Shown: positions 1-6,727, counted from the first letter of the stretch. The stretch: DNA of 7,186 bases from Phycisphaerales bacterium (GCA_020054055.1 JAGVLZ010000234.1:1-7186); one strand, 5' to 3'. The notes: generated by a model from the letters alone, not told the origin. Numbers and translations: made by a program.

Positions 1-28
1 CCCAGGCCCCGGAGGCGCGCCGGCGAGC

Positions 29-2086
29 ATGGCGATCATCGGCCCAGGCCCCAAGGAGTTCCCCACGCCGAGGGCGAACGCGATCGAGCGTGCGGCCGTG
101 CGGCACGATCCCTCTTCAGCGCTGGACTTCACGCCGATCTCCCGTTCGATCGGACTGGCCGATGTGCGCCTGACGACATTGCCAGGCGATGTCGAGCGGG
201 TGTCGATGACGATTGAAGTGGCGACCCCCGACGGGCGCGATCGAATCGGCGTTCCAATGATGCGCGAGGTGAACTCGGGCGGCTTTGATACCTGGGCCGC
301 GCGCGTGATGACGGGAGAGCCGCAGGCCCTCTACTCCTTCACGCTGACGGACGGCACGGAGACGTTCACAACCGATTCGTACTCGGCGAGCATCGAGCCT
401 TCGCTCGACCTGCCGACGTGGGCGATGGGGGCGGTGTGGTACCAGATTTTCCCGGAGCGCTTCCGCAATGGGAACCCGCTGAACGACCCCTCGGGGCCGA
501 ATGTTTACAACAAACCGTGGACGGATGATTGGTATGTGGTAACTCCCGAAGAGGAGGGGTCGTGGCGCGAGCGCTACAAGAAGCCGGCCAATGAGCCGTG
601 GCCGCCGCGGCAGGGCGGGCCGCTGTTTCATGTGGTGTGGGATCGGCGCTACGGCGGCGACCTGCAAGGCGTCGCGGAGAAGTTCGGCTACCTGCGCGAA
701 CTGGGCGTCACCGCGATCTACTTCAACCCGATCTTCGAGGCGGAGTCGATGCATAAGTACGACGCGACCGACTACCGCCACATCGACGACAACCTGGCCG
801 CCCCGGCGAGCGCCGGGAAGACGCCGGACTCCTTCGCGTTCGACCGATCTGAAACGGGCGACCCGAAGACGTGGCGCTGGAACGCGGCCGACCGCTACTT
901 CGTCGAGGAGTTCCTGCCCGGCGCAAAGCGCGCGGGGCTGCGCGTCGTGCTTGACGGCGTCTTCAACCACACGGGCAAGCCCTTCTTCGCCTTCCGGGAC
1001 ATCGAAGAGAACGGCGATAAAAGCCCTTATAAGGACTGGTTCTTCGTCAAGTTCGATGAGAACGGAAAACTCAAGTCGTGGGAGTCGTGGTTCAACACGG
1101 GCGCGCTGCCGAAGTTCCGACAGCAGCCCAATGGCGACCTCGTCCCGCCGGTGAAGGAGCACATCTTCGGCATCACGCGCCGGTGGATGGACCCCAACGG
1201 GGACGGCAACCCCTCCGACGGGATCGACGGCTGGCGGCTAGACGTGGCCCTCGACGTGGGCCTCCCCTTCTGGCGCGATTGGCGCGCCCTCGTCAAGGGC
1301 ATCAACCCGGAGGCGGTCATCATCGCGGAGATCTGGGACGACGCATCGCCCCACATGACCGGCGACACGTTCGACACGCAGATGAACTACCCCTTCGCCA
1401 AGCCGGTGATCGACTGGCTGGGCGTGCGCCCGGGCATGACCGCCCGCGCCCTGGAGGTGGCGCTCAACAAGGGTTTCGACGATGCGCCGCAAACGAACCT
1501 GGTCCACCAGAATCTCTTCGGCAGCCACGACACCGACCGCTTTGTGTCGATGCTCCAGAACCCGGGACGCGAGTACGACCAGGGAAACCGCATTCAGGAT
1601 CACGACTATCCATACAAGGATGTGAAGCCCTCGCGCGAGACCTATCGCCGCTCGATGCTCGGGGTCGCGATCCAGGCGCTCTATTGCGGCGCGCCGATGG
1701 TCTACTACGGCGATGAGGTGGGCATGTGGGGAGCCGACGATCCGACGGATCGCAAGCCCTTCCCGTGGAATGACCTTCCGCCCCCGGATGCCGGGAAGGC
1801 GATGAAGAACCCGAACGAGCGCGCCGATTGGGACCTGCAGAAGGAATACGCCAAGTGGCTGAGCCTCCGCGCCGACCCCGCGATCGGCCCCGTGCTCCGC
1901 CTCGGCGCGACGCGGCACCTCGACAGCGGCGATCCGAATGTCTTCGCGTTCGAGCGCTCGCTCAATGGGCGGCGCGTGATCGCGGTGATCAATCGGCAGG
2001 ATCGTACATACTCTGCGAGTGCGCTTGGCGGGCCGAAGTCGGTGGGAGCGTCGGCGGCGGAGTGGTGGGTGGTGGAGGGGAAGTAA
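29..2086 (+). CDS. GH13 alpha-amylase family glycoside hydrolase (neopullulanase/cyclomaltodextrinase-like)
   Basis: This 685-residue protein is predicted to hydrolyse alpha-1,4-glucans or cyclodextrin/maltodextrin-type oligosaccharides. The first ~130 residues look like an N-terminal beta-sandwich of the CBM34 kind; the (beta/alpha)8 barrel begins near the WYQIFPERF motif. All four GH13 regions are visible: VLDGVFNH (307-314), GWRLDV with R403 and nucleophile D405, AEIWDD with acid/base E434, and GSHDTDR with H500 and D501. ALPKFR at 359-364 sits where the neopullulanase subfamily has its MPKLN-like motif, and HKYDATDY precedes the inserted B domain. There is no signal peptide, so a cytoplasmic location is inferred. 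GGAGG at 11-15 could serve the ATG at 29, though its 13-nt spacing is long. The frame is open to the left window edge, so a longer N-terminus cannot be excluded. Family assignment is secure; exact substrate is not. Confidence 0.93.
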   Translation: MAIIGPGPKEFPTPRANAIERAAVRHDPSSALDFTPISRSIGLADVRLTTLPGDVERVSMTIEVATPDGRDRIGVPMMREVNSGGFDTWAARVMTGEPQALYSFTLTDGTETFTTDSYSASIEPSLDLPTWAMGAVWYQIFPERFRNGNPLNDPSGPNVYNKPWTDDWYVVTPEEEGSWRERYKKPANEPWPPRQGGPLFHVVWDRRYGGDLQGVAEKFGYLRELGVTAIYFNPIFEAESMHKYDATDYRHIDDNLAAPASAGKTPDSFAFDRSETGDPKTWRWNAADRYFVEEFLPGAKRAGLRVVLDGVFNHTGKPFFAFRDIEENGDKSPYKDWFFVKFDENGKLKSWESWFNTGALPKFRQQPNGDLVPPVKEHIFGITRRWMDPNGDGNPSDGIDGWRLDVALDVGLPFWRDWRALVKGINPEAVIIAEIWDDASPHMTGDTFDTQMNYPFAKPVIDWLGVRPGMTARALEVALNKGFDDAPQTNLVHQNLFGSHDTDRFVSMLQNPGREYDQGNRIQDHDYPYKDVKPSRETYRRSMLGVAIQALYCGAPMVYYGDEVGMWGADDPTDRKPFPWNDLPPPDAGKAMKNPNERADWDLQKEYAKWLSLRADPAIGPVLRLGATRHLDSGDPNVFAFERSLNGRRVIAVINRQDRTYSASALGGPKSVGASAAEWWVVEGK

Positions 2087-2173
2087 CCCGCACGCTGTTG
2101 TGCCGCGACTGCGCTGGCCTTGGCATCCGGATGCGTCGGGGACGCCCCCTCCGTCACTCGCCGACTCGTGACA

Positions 2174-2198
2174 CCTCCCCCGGTAGGACCGGGGGAGG
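2174..2198. terminator. GC-rich hairpin between convergent genes, likely bidirectional terminator
   Basis: A perfect 10-bp stem (CCTCCCCCGG / CCGGGGGAGG) with a 5-nt loop (TAGGA) lies between the stop of the GH13 gene (2086) and the stop of the convergent pirin gene (2203). The placement and stability suggest transcription termination from both sides. There is no T-tract on either strand, so it is not a textbook intrinsic terminator. It might instead be a barrier to converging polymerases or a dispersed palindrome. Confidence 0.6.
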
Positions 2199-2202
2199 AG
2201 GC

Positions 2203-2904
2203 TTAGCGCGGGAGGTCGAACACAAGTACGTCCGCGCCGGATGTAGATTCGATGGTGAGAGATGATTCGTTTTCAGCGCCTGCGCCGTCGCCCGTAGCGA
2301 GGTCGATTCCGTTGACCCTCGCCGAGCCGGACATGACCTGAATCCATGCGAGTCGGCCGGATGCGAGGGTGTGCGTCGCCTTCGTGTTCGCGTCGAGCGT
2401 GGCCCGCATCATGGTCGCATCCTGTTGGATGGTGATGGAGCCGTCACGCCCATCGGGCGAGGCGAGGACTTGCAGGCGATCCGCGCGTCCCGCCGCGTCG
2501 AACGTCTTCTGGCCGTAACCGGGCGGGAGTCCCTTCTCGCGCGGCATGATCCAGACCTGGAGGAGGTGAACGGGCTCGGTCTGTGAGGCGTTGAACTCAG
2601 AGTGGCGCACGCCCTTTCCGGCGGTCATGTGCTGGACTTCGCCGGGCCGGATGACGCCGTGGGAGCCGAGGGAGTCCTTGTGCTCCAGCGCGCCAGACAG
2701 GACGACGGTGATGATCTCCATATCGCGGTGCGGGTGGAGCGGGAAGCCGGCCCCCGGCGCGACGATGTCCTCGTTGATGACGCGGAGCGGGCCGAAGCCC
2801 ATGTGGTCGGGGCTGTAGTAATCCCCGAACGAGAAGGTGTGGTGCGTGTCGAGCCAGCCGTGGTCGAAATGGCCGCGGGCGGACGAGGGTCTGGGCGTGA
2901 TCAT
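2203..2904 (-). CDS. Pirin family bicupin (YhhW/quercetin 2,3-dioxygenase-like)
   Basis: This 233-residue protein belongs to the pirin family, metal-binding bicupins; some members, such as E. coli YhhW, oxidise quercetin in vitro, but physiological substrates are mostly unknown. From the chosen start, the N-terminal cupin has HPHRDMEI (57-64) and RHSEFN (100-105). This puts the expected metal ligands at H57, H59, H101 and E103, the same numbering as in YhhW. The C-terminal cupin (about 150-233) lacks an obvious metal set, as usual. I chose the ATG at 2902-2904 because GGAGG (2910-2914) precedes it by 5 nt and because of the family numbering. An in-frame ATG 15 codons further upstream (2949) lies upstream of the predicted transcription start and would probably be untranscribed. 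The gene is last in the gatC-marR-pirin direction and has its own strong promoter. There is no signal peptide. Confidence 0.93.
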   Translation of the reverse strand: MITPRPSSARGHFDHGWLDTHHTFSFGDYYSPDHMGFGPLRVINEDIVAPGAGFPLHPHRDMEIITVVLSGALEHKDSLGSHGVIRPGEVQHMTAGKGVRHSEFNASQTEPVHLLQVWIMPREKGLPPGYGQKTFDAAGRADRLQVLASPDGRDGSITIQQDATMMRATLDANTKATHTLASGRLAWIQVMSGSARVNGIDLATGDGAGAENESSLTIESTSGADVLVFDLPR

Positions 2905-2919
2905 GCGGGCCTCCTTGTG

Positions 2920-2969
2920 CTTCCCCCCAATCATTATATGTTTCAACAACTATAAAATCAAGGGGGAAG
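2920..2969. repeat. Inverted repeat bounding the pirin promoter
   Basis: CTTCCCCC (2920-2927) and GGGGGAAG (2962-2969) form a perfect 8-bp inverted repeat separated by 34 bp. The repeat encloses both promoter hexamers and the likely transcription start. The AT-rich interior also has partial dyad symmetry (TTATA and TATAA). It could be a large operator or a cruciform-prone element. The sequence shows only the symmetry; any role is inference. Confidence 0.55.
2933..2961 (-). promoter_or_regulatory. Sigma70-type promoter of the pirin gene
   Basis: On the minus strand, TTGATT (2956-2961) is followed after exactly 17 bp by a perfect TATAAT (2933-2938). The predicted start is near 2926, leaving a leader of about 22 nt that carries the GGAGG ribosome binding site. 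The block is strikingly A+T-rich against its surroundings. The spacer holds TGTT-GA-AACA, a small dyad that a regulator could read. Confidence 0.8.
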
Positions 2970-2990
2970 GAGGCGCTGGCCATGGGGGGA

Positions 2991-3458
2991 TCAGGCGGGG
3001 GTGCGCGCGGCCGAGAGGAGCCGGGAGAGTTCCGCGAGGTCTTTCTTCGACATGTGCGACAGTTGCGCGCGGTGCAGGTCGCGGACCGGCTCGTCCAGCC
3101 CCGCGAGGAGCGATTGCCCCTTGGCGGTGATCGACACATAGACGACGCGGCGGTCTTCGGTGCAGCGTTCGCGCTTCACGAGGCCGGATTTTTCGAGGCG
3201 GTCCACCAGCCGCGTGATATCGGGGACGCGCGTGATGAGCCGCTGCGCGACGGCGAGGCTGGGCATGCGCGTCCCCTCGCCCCGGAGGATGCGCAGGACG
3301 TTGTACTGCGCGTTGGTCAGGCCGTGACGCTTGAAGAGCGCGTCAAAGTCGGCGTCGAGGAACGATGCGGTTCGGAAAAGATTGAGACACGCCTCCTGCT
3401 CGGGGATGTCGAAGGGCCTCTTCTTCTTGATCTCTTGCTGGAGGGTCGGGTGCGTCAC
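2991..3458 (-). CDS. MarR family transcriptional regulator
   Basis: This 155-residue winged-helix regulator is expected to bind operator DNA as a dimer and usually represses its own gene and a neighbour until a ligand or oxidant releases it. Counting from the start used here, the dimerisation helix contains NLFRTASFL (about 26-34), a DNA-binding-domain helix contains TNAQYNVL (48-55), the recognition helix is PDITRLVDRL (79-88), and the wing carries the conserved EDRR (101-104). A ligand cannot be predicted. I prefer the GTG at 3456-3458: upstream codons in this frame largely end in A/T, unlike the rest of the gene, and look like promoter. The alternative GTG at 3507-3509 would give 172 residues and a 4-nt GTGA overlap with gatC. 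Only two cysteines occur (C24, C99), so a redox switch is possible but unsupported. The pirin gene downstream is the natural target. Confidence 0.9.
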   Translation of the reverse strand: MTHPTLQQEIKKKRPFDIPEQEACLNLFRTASFLDADFDALFKRHGLTNAQYNVLRILRGEGTRMPSLAVAQRLITRVPDITRLVDRLEKSGLVKRERCTEDRRVVYVSITAKGQSLLAGLDEPVRDLHRAQLSHMSKKDLAELSRLLSAARTPA

Positions 3459-3464
3459 CGGAAC

Positions 3465-3498
3465 AGTATATGGAAAAACAATGGTTGTGTTCGCGAAC
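3465..3498 (-). promoter_or_regulatory. Putative marR promoter/operator
   Basis: On the minus strand TATACT (3465-3470) ends 6 nt before the preferred GTG start, so the mRNA could be leaderless. No good -35 hexamer is present. Instead a perfect 10-bp palindrome, GTTCGCGAAC (3489-3498), covers the -31 to -40 region, just past the gatC stop. The stretch 3458-3481 resembles the pirin promoter at 2926-2949: 16 of 24 positions match, sharing TTGTT, CATATA and TG in register. This is consistent with a shared binding site. Confidence 0.5.
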
Positions 3499-3505
3499 TT
3501 GCGGT

Positions 3506-3823
3506 TCACGCCCCCGCGCCGGCGTCGACGACCTTGGGAACGACAATGAAGGGGGGATCGCTCGCGGGGGCCATCTTCAATAGGAACTCGGTGGGCAGGC
3601 CCGGCCTCGGGTCGTCGAGGTCGAGACAGTTGGTGGCGTCGGACGGGTGCGCGAGGGGCGGGATGTCCCCGAGGTCGAGTTCGCGGAGGGTCTCGACGTA
3701 GCCCAGGACTGCGGAAAGGGCCGAGCGGTGATTTTCCAGTTCGGCGTCGGTGAGCGCGAGGCGTGCGAGATGCGCGACGCGGCGCGCGGTGCTGATCGGC
3801 AGGTCGTTTGACGAGGTGCCCAC
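3506..3823 (-). CDS. gatC: Asp-tRNA(Asn)/Glu-tRNA(Gln) amidotransferase subunit GatC
   Basis: This 105-residue protein is the small C subunit of the GatCAB amidotransferase, which converts Glu-tRNA(Gln) or Asp-tRNA(Asn) to the amidated form. GatC acts as a clamp around GatA and GatB. The family pattern is clear: IS..RRVAHLARLALTDAEL near the N-terminus, a helix ending in VLGYVETLRELD, then the extended segment with PLAHP and the C-terminal FIVVPKVV. The GTG at 3821-3823 is chosen because it gives a normal GatC length, and the upstream frame continues only into unrelated sequence over the divergent neighbour. A TACCAT box lies 6 nt before it. gatA and gatB are not in the window, so they must be encoded elsewhere. 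The stop overlaps the alternative marR start. Confidence 0.93.
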   Translation of the reverse strand: MGTSSNDLPISTARRVAHLARLALTDAELENHRSALSAVLGYVETLRELDLGDIPPLAHPSDATNCLDLDDPRPGLPTEFLLKMAPASDPPFIVVPKVVDAGAGA

Positions 3824-3929
3824 GCTCCGATGGTAGCGGCGTGGGCGCGGAGGGGTTAGGATTGGTGTTGACGGGCGGATACCCGTCTCGGCCTCATCGG
3901 GTGGAAGCCCGGCTGTTGGAGGTTCGCCG
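3824..3929. promoter_or_regulatory. Divergent intergenic region between gatC and the RNase Z-like gene
   Basis: This 106-bp gap separates two divergent genes and should hold both promoters. On the minus strand TACCAT (3830-3835) lies 6 nt before the gatC GTG and is a plausible -10 of a leaderless transcript. On the plus strand TAGGAT (3857-3862) is a possible -10, and GGAGG (3918-3922) is a good ribosome binding site 7 nt before the ATG at 3930. ACGGG/CCCGT (3871-3886) makes a 5-bp inverted repeat with a 6-nt loop. No clear -35 hexamer goes with either -10, so promoter positions are tentative. Confidence 0.4.
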
Positions 3930-4871
3930 ATGATTCCGAAACCGCCGCCGAGGGAAGGCGGGCTTGGGTTCCTGTTCATTCCGCCGTTCCGCGTGCAGGG
4001 AACGTCGATCGCCGGCGAGGCGACATGCGTGCAGGTTCCCGAACTCGACGTCTGCTTTGACATGGGGGTGTGCCCGCGGGCGGCGCTCGCGAGCAAGATC
4101 GCGGCGATCTCGCACGGGCACATGGACCACATCGGCGGCCTGGCGTACTACTGCTCGCAGCGCGTGTTCCAGGGGATGGGGCCGGGGACCATCCTGTGCC
4201 CGAAGGCGATCGGGCCTTCGGTCAAGAAGATGATGGAGGGGTACATCGGGCTCGAGGAGCAGGTGACCCCCTACAACCTGGTCGAGATGGAGCAGGACCA
4301 GGTCTTCGAGATCAAGAACAACATCTTCATCCGCCTGTTCGATGTCGAGCACACCTGCCCCAGCGCCGGCTACACGGTGTACGAGCGCCGGAGCAAGTTG
4401 AAGCCCGAGTACTACGAGATGCCGCAGGAGAAACTGCGTGATCTCAAGGAAAAAGGGGTGGACATCACGCGCGTGCTGCATGTGCCGCTGGTGACGTATG
4501 TGGGCGACACGTCTCCCGGGCCGTGGTTGATCCGCGAGGAGGTGCGCAAGAGCCAGGTGGTGATCGCGGAATGCACGTTCTCGGAGGACGACCAGGTGGA
4601 GCGCGCGCGCGTGGGCAAGCACCTGCACATGCGCGACATCGCGGAGTGGCTGCCCGTGCTCGAATGCCAGAAGCTGGTGCTGATCCATTTGTCAAGGCGC
4701 TCCCATGTGATCGAGGCGCGGAAGCAACTCCGCAAACTTGTCAAGGGGCAGCACGCGGATCGGGTTGAATTCCTTATGGACCACAAGGCGAACAAAACTC
4801 GCTACGAAAGGCAGGAGTTTGACGTGCAGCGCCAGCAGGGGATGCCGGTCCAGCGCGGCCCGCGGCATTAA
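3930..4871 (+). CDS. RNase Z-like metallo-beta-lactamase fold hydrolase
   Basis: This 313-residue protein has the metallo-beta-lactamase fold and matches the ribonuclease Z branch, whose best-known members cut the 3' trailer from tRNA precursors. The metal site reads SHGHMDH (61-67: H62, H64, D66, H67), then H141 in EHTCPSAGY, D193 in VGDTSPG, and H253 in the LIHLSRRS motif, resembling the TH.S.RY motif of RNase Z. AECTF (213-217) matches the conserved acidic strand near this site. A charged insert at about 152-181 (RRSKLKPEYYEMP) is shared with RNase Z-like hydrolases, but I do not see the glycine/proline-rich exosite arm of classical bacterial RNase Z. So tRNA processing is likely but not certain. 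The ATG is supported by GGAGG 7 nt upstream. No signal peptide is seen. The gene precedes dnaA by 196 bp with no convincing terminator. Confidence 0.82.
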   Translation: MIPKPPPREGGLGFLFIPPFRVQGTSIAGEATCVQVPELDVCFDMGVCPRAALASKIAAISHGHMDHIGGLAYYCSQRVFQGMGPGTILCPKAIGPSVKKMMEGYIGLEEQVTPYNLVEMEQDQVFEIKNNIFIRLFDVEHTCPSAGYTVYERRSKLKPEYYEMPQEKLRDLKEKGVDITRVLHVPLVTYVGDTSPGPWLIREEVRKSQVVIAECTFSEDDQVERARVGKHLHMRDIAEWLPVLECQKLVLIHLSRRSHVIEARKQLRKLVKGQHADRVEFLMDHKANKTRYERQEFDVQRQQGMPVQRGPRH

Positions 4872-4904
4872 AAAAAATCAGTTGAGTTTTTCCGCGCACA
4901 ACGG

Positions 4905-4933
4905 TTGACAGCACCCCGAATCAGTCGTAGTTT
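4905..4933 (+). promoter_or_regulatory. Probable dnaA promoter
   Basis: A perfect TTGACA (4905-4910) is followed after 17 bp by TAGTTT (4928-4933), which keeps the most important -10 bases (T1, A2, T6). The predicted start near 4940 leaves a leader of about 128 nt before dnaA. Upstream lie an A8 tract (4870-4877) and T5 (4887-4891), which could help as an UP-like element. I found no DnaA box here, so autoregulation by DnaA is not visible on this side of the gene. Confidence 0.6.
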
Positions 4934-5039
4934 CTCTTTCACGCAAGCGCCCGCTTCTCTCTGGTGGGTGTCACGCCGAGCCGATTCGTTCGGGCCACGC
5001 GCGGCGACAGGGAGACGGGCGAAACCGAGTCGCTCCACA

Positions 5040-5059
5040 CCGGCAATCAAGCCGGAAGG
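5040..5059 (+). promoter_or_regulatory. dnaA ribosome binding site partly inside a small hairpin
   Basis: CCGGC (5040-5044) and GCCGG (5051-5055) form a perfect 5-bp stem with a 6-nt loop. The 3' arm overlaps the first two bases of the Shine-Dalgarno-like GGAAGG (5054-5059), which is 8 nt from the dnaA ATG. The SD supports the start choice. The hairpin could mildly dampen initiation, but it is short and may mean nothing. Confidence 0.45.
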
Positions 5060-5067
5060 TACACAGC

Positions 5068-6483
5068 ATGGCCAAGCCGGATCGTGTGGTCTGGCACGAT
5101 GTCCTGTCGTATCTCCGCAACCATCACCCGGACACCTGCCGGCAATGGTTCGAGGAGATCGACCCTGTCGGCATCGAGGGTGGTGTTTTCCTCGCCCGGG
5201 TGGACCAAAGTGTGCGGCAGCGGTATCTGCAGCGCCAGTGCGCCGCCCAGTTCACCGATGCGCTCCAGGCGATCACCGGGCGATTGGTGTCTGTTCGATT
5301 CCTCGGCCCGGATGACGACGCCCTGCCCGCCTCGACCAACGGCACGCCCGCCGGCGCCAATGCCACCGCGCAAGCGCCGCACCACGCGGGCGGATACCGC
5401 CCGGGGGCGCTCGTCATCAGTCCCGACTACACCTTCGAGAACTTCATCATCGGGCCGGAGAATCGTCTCGCGCACGCCGCATCGGTCGCCATTAGTACAA
5501 CGCCGGCGCGCACCTACAACCCGTTGTTTGTTCACGGCGGGGTCGGCCTCGGCAAGACCCACCTGCTTCAAGCGGTCTGTCTTCGACTGCTCGCTCGTAC
5601 CCCGCCTCCCGTGATCTACTATGTATCGTGTGAGGAGTTCATGACGCAGTTCATGGACGCCGTCCAGGCGGGGCAGATGTCCGAGTTCCGCCACCGGTTC
5701 CGCGATGTCGATGTCCTCCTGATCGACGATGTCCACTTCCTTGCCAAGCGCGAGCGGACCCAGGAAGAGTTCTTCCACACCTTCAACGCCCTCTATCAGA
5801 ACGACAAGCAGATTGTCCTCTCGTCGGACGCCCCCCCGAACGAGATCCCCGCTTTGGAGGAGAGGCTCGTCAGCCGCTTCCAGTCCGGGCTGGTGGTCCA
5901 GTTGCAGCCCCCCTGCTACGACACCCGCATCCAGATCGTGAAGCAGAAGGCCAAGATCCGCGGGATGGAGTTCGGCGACGACGTGGCGGCGTACATCGCG
6001 GCCAAGGTCACGAGCAACATTCGGGAGTTGGAAGGGGCCGTCGTCCGCGTTCACATGCAGCATGTGGCCGACGGCCTGCCGATCGACCTTGCCCTCGCAC
6101 GACTGGCACTCGAGACCGGACCCGCCACGGTCAAGCCGGAGGTCACCATCGCGAACATCATCGATGCCGTCATCAACTACTACGGCGTAAAACTGACCGA
6201 CCTGCAATCCAAGCGCCGCCAGAAGTCCATCGCCCACCCCAGACAGGTGTGCATGTACCTCGCCCGTCGGCATACGCGGTTCTCGCTCGAAGAGATCGGC
6301 GGGTACTTCGGCGGGCGGGACCACACCACGGTCATGCACGCGGTCAAGACCATCGAGAAGCGGCGCGACGCCGACGGCGACTTCGGACGGGTGCTCGAGG
6401 CCCTGGAAGATCGGGTGCGGACGCCCGCATCGGGAGTGGTCACCACGCCCGGCGCTCGGCCAATGGCCATGGCGACCGTCTGA
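5068..6483 (+). CDS. dnaA: Chromosomal replication initiator protein DnaA
   Basis: DnaA binds DnaA boxes at oriC, forms an ATP-dependent filament and opens the duplex for helicase loading. This copy has 471 residues. Domain I (about 1-78) has the usual VW..VL..L start; a proline/alanine-rich linker follows to about 112. The AAA+ domain begins at TFENFI (122-127), with Walker A GGVGLGKT (157-164), Walker B LLIDD (217-221) and box VII with the arginine-finger candidate R270. Domain IV carries KRRQKSIAHPRQVCMYLARR (382-401), with R392 matching the minor-groove arginine, and the signature GGRDHTTVMHAV (415-426). Box VII reads SRFQSGLVV, where many DnaA proteins have SRFxWGL. A tail of about 30 residues follows the last helix. 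The ATG at 5068 has GGAAGG 8 nt upstream. The gene has its own promoter and is followed directly by the putative oriC. Confidence 0.98.
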   Translation: MAKPDRVVWHDVLSYLRNHHPDTCRQWFEEIDPVGIEGGVFLARVDQSVRQRYLQRQCAAQFTDALQAITGRLVSVRFLGPDDDALPASTNGTPAGANATAQAPHHAGGYRPGALVISPDYTFENFIIGPENRLAHAASVAISTTPARTYNPLFVHGGVGLGKTHLLQAVCLRLLARTPPPVIYYVSCEEFMTQFMDAVQAGQMSEFRHRFRDVDVLLIDDVHFLAKRERTQEEFFHTFNALYQNDKQIVLSSDAPPNEIPALEERLVSRFQSGLVVQLQPPCYDTRIQIVKQKAKIRGMEFGDDVAAYIAAKVTSNIRELEGAVVRVHMQHVADGLPIDLALARLALETGPATVKPEVTIANIIDAVINYYGVKLTDLQSKRRQKSIAHPRQVCMYLARRHTRFSLEEIGGYFGGRDHTTVMHAVKTIEKRRDADGDFGRVLEALEDRVRTPASGVVTTPGARPMAMATV

Positions 6484-6587
6484 GAGCTTGAATCCGACGA
6501 CGCCCGCCCGAGTCTGGGTGCGCCCTCCGTTCCCGCAGCACAAGCGGAAAGCACCGCCGCCTGAGTGGTTTCGTGCTGTTGAAAACG

Positions 6588-6596
6588 TGTGAATAA
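6588..6596 (-). promoter_or_regulatory. DnaA box (TTATTCACA)
   Basis: On the minus strand the 9-mer fits the TTWTNCACA consensus exactly. It lies 105 bp after the dnaA stop, within GAAAACGTGTGAATAACC on the plus strand. Confidence 0.65.
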
Positions 6597-6702
6597 CCTG
6601 GATTGCGTTGGCGCCCGCTCGGGGGGTACGGCGGCTGGCGGAATGGGTGTCTGTCGGCAGCGGCGCCCAACCCGGACTTTGCCGGATCGTGGCCGTCACG
6701 GA

Positions 6703-6718
6703 TGCGTCAGGAGACGCA
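6703..6718. repeat. Short perfect hairpin in the dnaA-fpg gap
   Basis: TGCGTC (6703-6708) and GACGCA (6713-6718) form a 6-bp stem with an AGGA loop, immediately left of the A+T-rich block. No T-tract follows, so termination of dnaA transcription is only a possibility. It may mark the GC-rich border of the unwinding region. Confidence 0.3.
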
Positions 6719-6727
6719 CAAATGTGA

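Noticed and set aside
1..28. A separate upstream gene or promoter before the GH13 gene
   Set aside because: Only 28 bases are available. They stay open in the GH13 frame, so they could be coding; nothing more can be supported.
2203..3823. gatC-marR-pirin as a single dedicated operon or novel system
   Set aside because: marR and pirin each appear to have their own promoter and gatC is housekeeping. Shared strand and closeness alone do not make a functional system.
3824..4132. N-terminal extension of gatC up to 4132
   Set aside because: It would overlap the start of the RNase Z-like gene and double the normal GatC length, and the extra residues show no GatC similarity.
4842..4891. Terminator after the RNase Z-like gene (ATGCCG/CGGCAT with a nearby A8 tract and T5)
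   Set aside because: The stem is 6 bp with a long loop and is followed on the coding strand by A's, not T's. The T5 run is about 18 nt away.
5032..5040. TCCACA in the dnaA leader as a DnaA box
   Set aside because: The 9-mer has three mismatches in the first three consensus positions.
5047..6699. A 550-residue open frame on the minus strand opposite dnaA
   Set aside because: It mirrors dnaA exactly, has no recognisable domain, and is explained by the high G+C content keeping antisense frames open. Long minus-strand frames at 116-1162, 1238-1918 and 3894-4688 are rejected for the same reason.
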